Both the position numbers and the translations under genes were made by a program. Below the pieces are notes generated by a model. That model worked only from the letters and a program-made list of their open reading frames with translations, was not told the origin of the DNA and made no database searches. From NCBI GenBank assembly GCA_046199005.1, contig CP176050.1, forward strand, positions 2,604,001-2,668,000: 64,000 bases of DNA. The letters run 5' to 3'. The DNA comes from Ascidiimonas sp046199005. GTDB lineage: Bacteria > Bacteroidota > Bacteroidia > Flavobacteriales > Flavobacteriaceae. The number at the start of each line of letters is the position of its first letter. The stretch's first letter is position 1. This document shows positions 53,339 to 62,001 of the stretch, one piece after another.

Positions 53339-54034
53339 TTATTGATTTTCAATTGCTCTTTTTGCATACGAATGGATTTTTTCGAATTGTTCTTCAATCC
53401 CCATATCTGAATTATCAATTTCAATAGCATCTTTTGCTTTTTTGAGCGGGGAAATTTCCCGGGTAGAATCTATTTGATCTCTGGTCGTTACATTGCGAAG
53501 GACTTCCTCGTAGGTTACTTTTTCGCCACGCTCCTGTAATTCTTCGTATCTTCTCTGGGCTCTTTTCTGAGCAGATGCCGTAAGGAACAATTTTAGTTCG
53601 GCTTCCGGAAAAACAACCGTTCCTATATCTCGCCCATCCATCACAATTCCTTTTTTAGCTCCCATTTTTTTTTGCATCTCTACGAGTTTGGCCCTTACTT
53701 CGGGAATGGTAGACACCCGACTTACAAATGAAGAAACACGCATCGTTCTTATCGCTTTCTCCACATTTTTTCCATTAAGGTACATCTCTGAAAAATTAAG
53801 CTCGGGATTAAATTTAAATTCTAAATGTACCTTGGAAAGCTCCTTCAATAAGCCTTCGATGTGCTCTTCACTTTCGGAAATGAATCCGTTTTCAAGGGCA
53901 AACAAGGTGATAGCCCGATACATGGCGCCAGTATCAACATAAACGTATTCAAGTTCTTGGGCAAGTCTTTTTGCAATTGTACTCTTACCTGTCGAAGAAA
54001 AACCATCTATGGCTATGGTGATCTTTTTATCCAT
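53339..54034 (-). CDS. cmk: Cytidylate kinase
   Basis: Phosphorylates CMP and dCMP. 231 aa, Walker A GFSSTGKST near the start, VDTGAMYRAI and MDGRDIGTVVFPEA for NMP binding. Ends in a helix EQFEKIHSYAKRAI. Convergent with the LysM gene and separated from the lon terminator by about 100 bp. Confidence 0.96.
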   Translation of the reverse strand: MDKKITIAIDGFSSTGKSTIAKRLAQELEYVYVDTGAMYRAITLFALENGFISESEEHIEGLLKELSKVHLEFKFNPELNFSEMYLNGKNVEKAIRTMRVSSFVSRVSTIPEVRAKLVEMQKKMGAKKGIVMDGRDIGTVVFPEAELKLFLTASAQKRAQRRYEELQERGEKVTYEEVLRNVTTRDQIDSTREISPLKKAKDAIEIDNSDMGIEEQFEKIHSYAKRAIENQ

Positions 54035-54140
54035 TTATTTTAACCGAAGAATATGCATTATTGATATGTGCGCAAAGTTATCATATTATATCGGATGGCA
54101 AAAAAAGCACAGAATCATAAGCAGAATGCAAACCAACAAA

Positions 54141-54162
54141 AAACCCGGATAGATCCGGGTTT
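54141..54162 (-). terminator. lon terminator
   Basis: AAACCCGGAT-AG-ATCCGGGTTT perfect hairpin just beyond the lon stop; followed on the minus strand by a T6 run. Confidence 0.85.
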
Positions 54163-54166
54163 CGTT

Positions 54167-56617
54167 TTAAAGTTGTTTTGCGTTTTTTACTTTTTGATTC
54201 GTAATAGCTATGTCGATCACCTCACTCATCTCTGTCACATAATGAAAAGTGAGACCTTTAAGATACGAGGGTTTGATCTCTTCAATATCCCGTTTGTTTT
54301 CTGCACATAAAATAATTTCTTTGATGCGAGCACGTTTGGCCGCCAGAATCTTTTCTTTAATACCACCAACCGGAAGCACTTTGCCTCTAAGAGTTATTTC
54401 TCCGGTCATTGCCAGACTCTTTTTTACTCTTTTCTGTGTGAATAATGATACCAGAGAGGTAAGCATGGTAATACCTGCACTCGGACCGTCTTTGGGGGTA
54501 GCTCCTTCAGGAACGTGTATATGTACGTTGTATTTACCAAATATATCTGGATTGATATTCCATTTTTCAGCATTTGACTTAATGTATTCCAGTGCAATCG
54601 TAGCAGATTCTTTCATTACCTGCCCAAGATTACCCGTAATATTTAATGTTCCCTTTCCTTTCGATAAAATAGATTCAATAAACAAAATATCACCACCCAC
54701 ACTTGTCCATGCCAGCCCGGTAACAACACCCGCTACTTCATTATTCTCGTACTTATCACGTTCCAGTCGAGCAGGTCCCAGTACATTCAGAACGTCTTCT
54801 GCGGTAACTTTGACATTATAGGATTCTTCTAACGCAATAGATTTGGCTGCATAACGCACCATTTTTGCGATTTGTTTTTCTAAAGATCGTACACCTGATT
54901 CTCTAGTGTAGCCTTCCACTATTTTTTCAAGCAAACGTTTATCTATTTTTAAATTCTCTTTCGTAAGGCCATGCTCTTCCAACTGTTTAGGCAAGAGGTG
55001 TCTTTTCGCAATCTCAACTTTTTCTTCGGTTGTATAACCAGTCACCTTAATGATCTCCATACGATCTCTCAAGGCAGGCTGAATTGTTGAAAGACTGTTT
55101 GCCGTTGCAATGAACATTACTTTAGAAAGGTCATAACCCATCTCAAGGAAGTTATCATAAAACTCATTGTTCTGCTCAGGATCCAGTACTTCCAACATAG
55201 CAGAAGACGGATCTCCCTGGTGACTGGAAGCCAGTTTATCAATTTCGTCTAATACGAAAACTGGATTAGATGTTCCGGCTTTTTTGATAGACTGCAAAAG
55301 TCGTCCTGGCATAGCGCCGATATAGGTTTTTCTATGTCCTCTGATTTCGGCTTCGTCGCGCAGACCTCCTAGGGACATTCTTACATATTCTCTTCCCAAA
55401 GCCTCTGCAATCGATTTTCCCAATGAGGTCTTTCCGACACCGGGAGGTCCGTACAAACAGAGTATGGGCGATTTCATATCACCTCTTAATTTAAGAACAG
55501 CCAGATACTCTATGATCCTTTTTTTAACGTCTTCGAGTCCGTAATGGTCTCTGTCCAGTATTTGTTGTGCCTTTTTTAAATCAAATTTATCCTCAGAAAA
55601 TTCATTCCACGGAAGATCGAGAAAAAGGTCGAGATAATTTCGTTGGATGGAATACTCGGCAACCTGAGGATTCATGCGTTGCATTTTGGCAAGTTCCTTT
55701 TCAAAGTGTTCTTTCACCTTGTCATTCCATTTTTTACCCTTTGCACGTTTGCTCATTTCCTCGATCTCCTCTTCATAAGAACCTCCTCCGAGCTCTTCCT
55801 GAATGGTTTTCATTTGTTGCTGAAGAAAGTATTCTCTCTGCTGTTGATCGAGATCATGTCTTACTTTTGATTGAATATCATTTTTTAACTCTAACCGTTG
55901 CAATTCGATATTCATATACTTAAGCGTTGCCAAAGCGCGTTTCGTGAGATTGTTAATCTCGAGTAACTCCTGCTTTTCCTTCACACTTAAATTCATGTTG
56001 GAAGAAACGAAATTGATGAGGAATGAATTACTCTCAATATTCTTTATAGCAAAGGAGGCCTCTGAAGGAATATTAGGATTGTCTCGGATGATATTCAAAG
56101 CGAGTTCCTTTATTGAATCGATAACTGCACTAAATTCTTTGTTATCATCTGATACTCTAACCTCTGGCACTTCTTTAACAGACGCCTTGAAATAAGGTGA
56201 TGTTTGAGTGATCTTATCGATCTCGAAACGTTTTTTCCCCTGAATGATTACCGTAGTGTTTCCGTCAGGCATTTGCAGAACCCTAAGAATTCTCGCCACT
56301 GTACCTATTTGATGGATATCTTCTGCAGTAGGATTTTCAACCGATTCATCCTTTTGAGAAACCACACCAATTACCTTATCACCATTATTGGCATCTTTGA
56401 TCAATTGAATGGATTTATCTCGACCGGCGGTGATCGGAATTACGACACCCGGGAAGAGTACCGTATTTCGCAATGGAAGTACCGGAAGCAATTCAGGCAA
56501 TTTTTCGTTGTTGATCTCAGCTTCATCTTCTGGTGTCATTAAAGGAATTAACTCTGCATCTTCATCGATTCCTTGAAATGACAAACTGTCAATATTTAAA
56601 ATTTTTGTTTTTGCCAT
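54167..56617 (-). CDS. lon: ATP-dependent protease Lon
   Basis: Serine-lysine protease for misfolded and regulatory proteins. N-terminal substrate domain to about 300, AAA+ with Walker A YGPPGVGKTS and GLRDEAEIRGHRKTYIGAMP, then the protease domain with catalytic Ser in PKDGPSAGITM and the Lys about 40 residues later. Start is set at ATG 56617 (816 aa); the longer frame would need a TTG at 56650. Divergent from the ECF sigma gene; the upstream region holds two inverted repeats. Confidence 0.96.
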   Translation of the reverse strand: MAKTKILNIDSLSFQGIDEDAELIPLMTPEDEAEINNEKLPELLPVLPLRNTVLFPGVVIPITAGRDKSIQLIKDANNGDKVIGVVSQKDESVENPTAEDIHQIGTVARILRVLQMPDGNTTVIIQGKKRFEIDKITQTSPYFKASVKEVPEVRVSDDNKEFSAVIDSIKELALNIIRDNPNIPSEASFAIKNIESNSFLINFVSSNMNLSVKEKQELLEINNLTKRALATLKYMNIELQRLELKNDIQSKVRHDLDQQQREYFLQQQMKTIQEELGGGSYEEEIEEMSKRAKGKKWNDKVKEHFEKELAKMQRMNPQVAEYSIQRNYLDLFLDLPWNEFSEDKFDLKKAQQILDRDHYGLEDVKKRIIEYLAVLKLRGDMKSPILCLYGPPGVGKTSLGKSIAEALGREYVRMSLGGLRDEAEIRGHRKTYIGAMPGRLLQSIKKAGTSNPVFVLDEIDKLASSHQGDPSSAMLEVLDPEQNNEFYDNFLEMGYDLSKVMFIATANSLSTIQPALRDRMEIIKVTGYTTEEKVEIAKRHLLPKQLEEHGLTKENLKIDKRLLEKIVEGYTRESGVRSLEKQIAKMVRYAAKSIALEESYNVKVTAEDVLNVLGPARLERDKYENNEVAGVVTGLAWTSVGGDILFIESILSKGKGTLNITGNLGQVMKESATIALEYIKSNAEKWNINPDIFGKYNVHIHVPEGATPKDGPSAGITMLTSLVSLFTQKRVKKSLAMTGEITLRGKVLPVGGIKEKILAAKRARIKEIILCAENKRDIEEIKPSYLKGLTFHYVTEMSEVIDIAITNQKVKNAKQL

Positions 56618-56631
56618 ACCACTTTTTAAAG

Positions 56632-56712
56632 TCAGATTGTCACTAGTCAATCTGATGAATTTTTCTTTTTCAATTATATATTTTCATTTAATGCCCTATA
56701 TTATATGGCATT
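56632..56712. promoter_or_regulatory. Two inverted repeats upstream of lon
   Basis: TCAGATTG/CAATCTGA (56632-56639, 56648-56655) are perfect 8-bp arms 8 bp apart, 15 bp before the lon start. AATGCCCTATA-T-TATATGGCATT (56690-56712) is an 11+11 palindrome with one mismatch. They could be operators or 5'-UTR hairpins controlling lon. No CIRCE element is seen. No gene is seen in 56618-56880. Confidence 0.4.
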
Positions 56713-56880
56713 CGCCGAACATGTCATTTTTTTTCCATCATATAAGGTCAATAGTTATGCCAATTAATTTTACTTCGGAAAAATATTCTTATTAACTTGA
56801 CTGGAATAAATTATATTTTTTCTACTGAAAAGTGTAACAATTGAAAAACGTACTTGTCTTTTAAGGTAAATGCATTCTTT

Positions 56881-57438
56881 TTGAGCCAAACAAAATTAGA
56901 TACCGAGCAACTATTGCCCTTATGTGAAAAAGGTGATCAACGTGCACAAATGGAGATTTACAATCGCTATTACAAAGCAATGTACAATACCGCAGTTCGC
57001 ATCTTAAAAGATCGTTTTGAAGCAGAAGATGTTATGCAGGAATCGTTTTTAAATGCATTTACGAAGCTGCACACGTTTAAAGGTGAAGTCACCTTTGGAG
57101 CATGGTTAAAAAGAATTGTGATTAACAACAGTATTTACCAATACCGTAAAGCACAAAAGAAAAATGAGGTATCTATTGATGACATTATGTACAAGGTCGA
57201 AGATCACGAAGTACCTGTCTCAGACCATGCGTTGACAAATGTTCAGGCTCAAAAAGTTTTGGAAACCATGAAGCTGTTAAAAGATAATTACCGAGTGTCT
57301 TTGACCTTACATTTAATCGAAGGATACGATTATGAGGAGATCTCAGATATCATGGATATTAGTTATGCAAATTGCAGAACGATGATTTCCAGAGCAAAAG
57401 AAAGTTTACGAAAAAAATTAGCTGTATTATGCCAATAG
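56881..57438 (+). CDS. ECF-type RNA polymerase sigma factor
   Basis: About 185 aa. Region 2 is AVRILKDRFEAEDVMQESFLNAF, and region 4 is TLHLIEGYDYEEISDIM with the helix-turn-helix ISYANCRTMISRAKESLRKKL. No ATG opens the frame; TTG 56881 (SQTKLDTEQL after it) is chosen over TTG 56854 since family homologues start near this region. It overlaps the next gene by 10 bp and heads a four-gene unit. Signal unknown. Confidence 0.9.
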   Translation: MSQTKLDTEQLLPLCEKGDQRAQMEIYNRYYKAMYNTAVRILKDRFEAEDVMQESFLNAFTKLHTFKGEVTFGAWLKRIVINNSIYQYRKAQKKNEVSIDDIMYKVEDHEVPVSDHALTNVQAQKVLETMKLLKDNYRVSLTLHLIEGYDYEEISDIMDISYANCRTMISRAKESLRKKLAVLCQ

Positions 57439-57995
57439 AAAAAGACCCCATTGAAGAATTATTCGATAGATTGAACAATACGTTCGATCTGGAAGAACCC
57501 GAGAGAGGCCATAAATCACGCTTTCTAGAAAAGTTAGAGCGATCTGGTGCCGGGACAAAAGATAAAATCACCACTAAAAACAAAGGGTGGTACTGGAAGC
57601 CGCTGAGCATAGCTGCCTCCATTGTAATACTTATTGCAATAGGAGTAACCACACTCAACAATCCTTCTCCTGCTGCAAATCCAGAGATCGAAAAAACACA
57701 GTTTTACTTCGCCTCGTTATTGAATGAAGAAATTGAAAAACTGAATACCATTGCAGATGAAGATACCAAAGTGCTCGTGCAAGACGTAATGCAGCAATTA
57801 TCGAAACTACAGGATGACTATGAGTTGCTCGAAAAAGAACTCGCAGCTCATGGAGACCATAAAAAGATTCTATATGCCATGGTCACTAATTTTCAAACCC
57901 GCATTAATCTGCTTCAGGAAGTAATTGACCAGATTGAAGAAACAAAAAAATTGAAAACACTAAATGCAAACTCTTATGAAGACATTTCTATATAA
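57429..57995 (+). CDS. Single-pass membrane protein, likely anti-sigma partner
   Basis: 188 aa from ATG 57429, overlapping the sigma gene by 10 bp. An N-terminal charged cytoplasmic part (1-60) precedes one membrane helix LSIAASIVILIAIGVTTL (about 58-75) and an external part with coiled-coil character (LLEKELAAHGDHKKILYAM). No zinc-binding anti-sigma motif is seen. Position and topology suggest it holds the sigma factor at the membrane; this is inference. Confidence 0.75.
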   Translation: MPIEKDPIEELFDRLNNTFDLEEPERGHKSRFLEKLERSGAGTKDKITTKNKGWYWKPLSIAASIVILIAIGVTTLNNPSPAANPEIEKTQFYFASLLNEEIEKLNTIADEDTKVLVQDVMQQLSKLQDDYELLEKELAAHGDHKKILYAMVTNFQTRINLLQEVIDQIEETKKLKTLNANSYEDISI

Positions 57996-59052
57996 TTTAT
58001 TAATCATCGCCTTTTTAATTCCTGCGATTGGTTTGGCCAATAATGGTCATGCAGGTAAATATACCAAGGAGAAAAAGATCAAAAAGGAATATAGCGTAAA
58101 CGCTGATGCATTCCTGAAAATTGAGAACAGCTATGGAAATCTCTATATGACGACCTGGGATCAAAACAGAATAGTAATAGAGGTACATATTAAAACCAAT
58201 GGTAACAACGAAGAAAAAGTGCAGGAAAAACTAGATGAGATCGATGTAGACTTTGAAGCGAGTAACTCAATGGTAACTGCTAAAACCATCTTTTCAAAAA
58301 ACCGTTGGAACTGGAATTGGAGTAAGAACAATAATGTGAATATTGAAGTTAATTATACGGTAAAATTACCTGCCACTAATAGCGTAGATCTCTCAAATGA
58401 TTACGGAGGTATTTATCTTGACAAATTGGAAGGAAAGGCGAATATAAGCTGCGACTACGGTAAGATAGATATAGGAGAGCTACTTTCCAGAGGGAATTTT
58501 CTAAAATTCGATTATACCTCAAAATCTTCTATAGACTATGTTAAAGGTGCTACTATTCAGGCAGATTACTCTGGCTATACTATAGGCAAAGCAGAGAACC
58601 TTATTATTAAAGCAGATTACACAAGCTCCAGAATTAATGAGGTAAAAAATGTAGAATACAAATGTGATTACGGATCGATAAGCGTAGAGAAACTCACCAA
58701 TATACAAGGTAATGGAAGTTATGTTAAAACAGAGTTGGGAAGTGTTTATGGTAATGTTAATATAAATTCAGATTTTAGCTCTATTCGAATTACAGAGCTT
58801 ACCGAGAGTGCCGGAAACGTATCGATCAGGTCTGAATACGCCGGAATAAAAATCGGATACGCTTCCGGTTATCAATTTGACTTTGAGGTTAACCTGGAAT
58901 ATGCAGGCTTAAAAAGTGAAGGCCTTGAATTTTCTACTAAGAGATCTCAAAATAATAAAAAATATTACAAGGGTTACTACGGGGCGCAAAATAGCGGTAA
59001 CCGAATCAATATTGACTCAGAATATGGAGGCGTAAGCCTAAAACAAATTTAA
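57964..59052 (+). CDS. Secreted protein of about ten short beta repeats
   Basis: 362 aa (ATG 57964; ATG 57976 is an alternative giving a signal peptide MKTFLYNLLIIAFLIPAIGLA). After residue 130 it consists of about ten repeats of roughly 20 residues with a [DE]-[YF]-[GAST]-x-I core: NDYGGIYL, CDYGKIDI, FDYTSKSS, ADYSGYTI, ADYTSSRI, CDYGSISV, SDFSSIRI, SEYAGIKI, LEYAGLKS, SEYGGVSL. Resembles DUF4097-type beta-solenoid/adhesin-like proteins. Overlaps the previous gene by 32 bp. Confidence 0.8.
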   Translation: MQTLMKTFLYNLLIIAFLIPAIGLANNGHAGKYTKEKKIKKEYSVNADAFLKIENSYGNLYMTTWDQNRIVIEVHIKTNGNNEEKVQEKLDEIDVDFEASNSMVTAKTIFSKNRWNWNWSKNNNVNIEVNYTVKLPATNSVDLSNDYGGIYLDKLEGKANISCDYGKIDIGELLSRGNFLKFDYTSKSSIDYVKGATIQADYSGYTIGKAENLIIKADYTSSRINEVKNVEYKCDYGSISVEKLTNIQGNGSYVKTELGSVYGNVNINSDFSSIRITELTESAGNVSIRSEYAGIKIGYASGYQFDFEVNLEYAGLKSEGLEFSTKRSQNNKKYYKGYYGAQNSGNRINIDSEYGGVSLKQI

Positions 59053-59077
59053 ATCATTAATCAAATAAAGTACTATT

Positions 59078-59806
59078 ATGAAAAAATTAACCACTCTAGC
59101 AATCATTCTTTTTATTTCTACAGGACTCCACGCACAATGGTGGGGAAACGATAAGGTTAAGGGTAACGGAAATGTGATTACAGAAACCAGAGATCTTGGT
59201 GATTACGACGGCATCTCGTCAGCCGGATTTATGGATGTAATTATTGTTGCCGGAGAAGAAGGAAAGATCACACTTGAAGGAGAGTCGAATCTGCTTGAAC
59301 ATATCGAAACCAAAGTTTCGGGTAATAATCTAAGTATTAAAGTTGAAAAAGGATACAACCTGAGACCTTCTTCTGGAAAGCAAATTGTGATCACCGTTCC
59401 GGTAAAGCGTATTTCTAAGTTGTCTCTGGCAGGTTCCGGAAAGGTTGTTACAGAAACCACCCTAGAGGCAGATAATTTTAAATTAAGCGTAGCCGGATCA
59501 GGCGATCTAAAAGCAAGTATTGAAGCAGATGAAATTAAGGCAAGTGTTGCCGGTTCAGGAAATATTAGGCTTTCAGGCAATGCTAACGATATGAAGCTGA
59601 GCATCGCAGGTTCTGGAAATTTGAACGCTGAGCAAATGAAAGTGATGAATATTTCGGCTTCTATTGCAGGGTCAGGAAACGCTAAAGTTCATTGCGAAGG
59701 TTCTTTAAAAGCAAGAATCGCAGGATCTGGCAATCTTAAATATACCGGAAACCCATCGGTAGAAGACACCAAATCGGTAGGATCAGGAAAAGTGATCAAA
59801 GTTTAA
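59078..59806 (+). CDS. DUF2807 secreted protein
   Basis: 242 aa with signal peptide MKKLTTLAIILFISTGLHA. The rest is the DUF2807 (GIN-domain) auto-repeat: GSG motifs recur in SLAGSGKVV, SVAGSGDLK, SVAGSGNIR, SIAGSGNLN, SIAGSGNAK and RIAGSGNLK, typical of a beta-solenoid, probably cell-surface. Starts 25 bp after the previous gene; last gene of the sigma factor unit. Function unknown. Confidence 0.88.
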   Translation: MKKLTTLAIILFISTGLHAQWWGNDKVKGNGNVITETRDLGDYDGISSAGFMDVIIVAGEEGKITLEGESNLLEHIETKVSGNNLSIKVEKGYNLRPSSGKQIVITVPVKRISKLSLAGSGKVVTETTLEADNFKLSVAGSGDLKASIEADEIKASVAGSGNIRLSGNANDMKLSIAGSGNLNAEQMKVMNISASIAGSGNAKVHCEGSLKARIAGSGNLKYTGNPSVEDTKSVGSGKVIKV

Positions 59807-59837
59807 TCAGAAGGTTTACCATCAATCAAAAAACTGG

Positions 59838-59863
59838 AAAAAGACTCTTCGGAGTCTTTTTTT
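59838..59863 (+). terminator. Terminator with UUCG tetraloop
   Basis: AAAAAGACTC-TTCG-GAGTCTTTTTTT: 10 bp perfect stem closed by the very stable C(UUCG)G loop. It touches the stop codon of the convergent spermidine synthase gene. Confidence 0.9.
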
Positions 59864-61388
59864 ATTGCGTTCCAGTTTCAAAATCCTTTTTCCATCGATT
59901 CCAATCGTCCAGGTAATAATTAAGAATAATAGGGTTGTCCAAGGTATTGACAGCTGTTTTCTGAATGACAACATCGGTGGGCCATTCATACAAATTCTCA
60001 AGTTGGGTATCTGTAAGGTATTTTAACCTCTCCGGAAGCTTTCCACGGTTACGTTTTTCATTTGACTTCTTAAAGGCCATATTAAACCCCCAGTCTCCAA
60101 AAGAAGGTATGTAAACATGATAAGGGATTACTTTGTCGAACACCTCGGTCATGGTCGTGTGAATACAACTGAAAACTGTATTTGAAAAATAGATCTCACC
60201 AGACTGAGTGACAAATATTCCATCGTCTGCCATGTTGCGCTTCACCATCAGAAAAAACTGTTTACTGTAGAGTCGCGCCACACCTTCATTAGATGGGTCA
60301 GGAAGATCGGCAATGATCAGATCGTAGTGGTCTTGGTTTTCATTGAGAAAGGTAAAAGCATCTTGTGTGATAAGATTCACTTTTCTGTTGCTTGCTGCTT
60401 CTTTATTAATATTCCTTAAAAACGGATTCTCTTTTGCCAGCCTGAACATTTCCCCGTCAATATCAACAACATCAATAGTGTGAACACGACTGTCTTTTAG
60501 TACTTCCCTACTAGCCAGGTTCTCTCCTCCTCCTAGTATGAGTACCCTTTGCGGATCATTATGAAAAACGAGTGGTGCGTGTACCAGAGATTCATGATAC
60601 CTGTGCTCATCTTTAGAAGAAAACTGGATTACTCTGTTCAGATAAAGTCTTACATCATCGTTAGAAGTCTTTGTTAATACAATTTTTTGATAAGGTGTTT
60701 GCACATTAAGTACTATCGGACTTTTATAAATTTTTTCGTCCCATACTTTTAACAGCGAACCCGCAGATGCTACGAGAATGATTAAAGCGATCAGGGCTAA
60801 AATGCCAGGAATAAGTTGCGCTTTTTTCTCCTTGAAGAAAAGCATACTCAAAACCAGGCCTAAAAGAATATTCACAATCCCGAAAAGCAATGATGAATAA
60901 AACAATCCAAGAAAAGGCAATAATATAAAAGGAAAGATCAATGTAGCCAATAATCCGCCAATATAATCAAGAGATAATATATTAGAAAGATCGTTCTTTA
61001 CCTCCTTTTCCGATGATACGAATGTAAGAAGTGGAACCTCCATACCAGTAAGAAGACCGATTACAAAAATGATCAATAAGCAGTAAAACTGAAGAGCTGT
61101 CGGACTTACATTAACGAAAAGAAAATAAATTAATGGTACAGAAATACCCCCTATAAATCCCAGCAGGTATTCAATACGTATAAAGAAAAGCAGCGATCGA
61201 TCTTTGAAGTACTTTGAAACAAATGCACCAAGACCCATAGAACAAAGGTAAACACCAATAATAAGTGAGAACTGTTTTACCCCGTTTCCAAGAAAATAAG
61301 TAGCTGCTGTACTAATTAGTAATTCGTAAATAATTGAGCAAAGTCCTGCCGTGAATACTGCGATCGCGAGTAGAATTTTTTTTCTCAT
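59862..61388 (-). CDS. speE: Membrane-fused spermidine synthase family protein
   Basis: 508 aa. The N-terminal about 210 residues form seven or so membrane helices (AVFTAGLCSIIYELLISTAA, FSLIIGVYLCSMGLGAFVS, ALIALIILVASAGSLL). The C-terminal half is an aminopropyltransferase: LILGGGENLASREVLK, VDIDGEMFRLAKENP and DLIIADLPDPSNEGVARLY. These transfer an aminopropyl group from decarboxylated SAM to a polyamine; the fused membrane domain is common in this subfamily and suggests the work is at the membrane. Convergent with DUF2807. Confidence 0.88.
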   Translation of the reverse strand: MRKKILLAIAVFTAGLCSIIYELLISTAATYFLGNGVKQFSLIIGVYLCSMGLGAFVSKYFKDRSLLFFIRIEYLLGFIGGISVPLIYFLFVNVSPTALQFYCLLIIFVIGLLTGMEVPLLTFVSSEKEVKNDLSNILSLDYIGGLLATLIFPFILLPFLGLFYSSLLFGIVNILLGLVLSMLFFKEKKAQLIPGILALIALIILVASAGSLLKVWDEKIYKSPIVLNVQTPYQKIVLTKTSNDDVRLYLNRVIQFSSKDEHRYHESLVHAPLVFHNDPQRVLILGGGENLASREVLKDSRVHTIDVVDIDGEMFRLAKENPFLRNINKEAASNRKVNLITQDAFTFLNENQDHYDLIIADLPDPSNEGVARLYSKQFFLMVKRNMADDGIFVTQSGEIYFSNTVFSCIHTTMTEVFDKVIPYHVYIPSFGDWGFNMAFKKSNEKRNRGKLPERLKYLTDTQLENLYEWPTDVVIQKTAVNTLDNPIILNYYLDDWNRWKKDFETGTQ

Positions 61389-61434
61389 AAAATTTAACTA
61401 TGTTTGAAACATAAACTAATTTTCACGGCCAAAG

Positions 61435-62001
61435 ATGAACAAAAAAATCATGAACGCTTTAGAATTATCCAAAAAATTAGCAATTGTAGGTCTATTCTCG
61501 AGCACGCTTCTTCTCAACAGTTGTTTTTCCGATAATGGTGAACCAAGAATTAAAGAATATGATGAAAAAACAATTTACGAATCTACTAAAGGAATTGTTA
61601 CCGAGGTAGAAGAAATTGAGCCAGGAAATGATTATAGAATTCTCGATGAAAAAATCATAGACGATAAAAGCAAATCTATTGCGATCGTACATGCACTTGA
61701 CGGAAGCATCGACACGCTTTCCATTGCCAAAATAGAATCAGATAAAAATAACGATAACGGATATCGCCACGCTGGATTACGCCCTATCTTATATTATACA
61801 CTGGCATCATCTCTGTTTAGAAATAATCTGGCTGGGGTTACTCCTGATTCCAGGTATTATAAAAATGAAAGTGCTTTTAACAAGTCTACAGCACTAAAAA
61901 ACGACCTTCAGAGCACGGCTACCAGAAGGACAGTAAGAACACCTAAAGCGTCATCTTCGGGATATGGAAAAGGGAAGTCTTTCAGGTCGTTTGGGGGATA
62001 A
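61435..62001 (+). CDS. YgiB-like lipoprotein
   Basis: 188 aa with a lipoprotein signal ending LLLNSC (Cys30). The middle part is acidic; the C-terminus is rich in Ser, Gly, Lys and Arg and ends KGKSFRSFGG. E. coli YgiB/YjfM proteins share the lipoprotein start, a Gly/Ser-rich end, and a position just before the YgiC/YjfC ATP-grasp gene. Sequence homology is weak, so the relation rests mostly on layout. Overlaps the next gene by 38 bp. Confidence 0.7.
   Translation: MNKKIMNALELSKKLAIVGLFSSTLLLNSCFSDNGEPRIKEYDEKTIYESTKGIVTEVEEIEPGNDYRILDEKIIDDKSKSIAIVHALDGSIDTLSIAKIESDKNNDNGYRHAGLRPILYYTLASSLFRNNLAGVTPDSRYYKNESAFNKSTALKNDLQSTATRRTVRTPKASSSGYGKGKSFRSFGG

Noticed and set aside
54249..54821. 190-codon frame on the plus strand
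   Set aside because: Antisense to the conserved Lon protease domain.
59203..59604. 133-codon minus-strand frame over the DUF2807 gene
   Set aside because: Shadow of the GSG repeat; the plus-strand frame has a signal peptide and known domain.
59078..59806. GSG repeats as a tandem DNA repeat or recombination site
   Set aside because: Repetition is at protein level (DUF2807 solenoid) and DNA copies are diverged.
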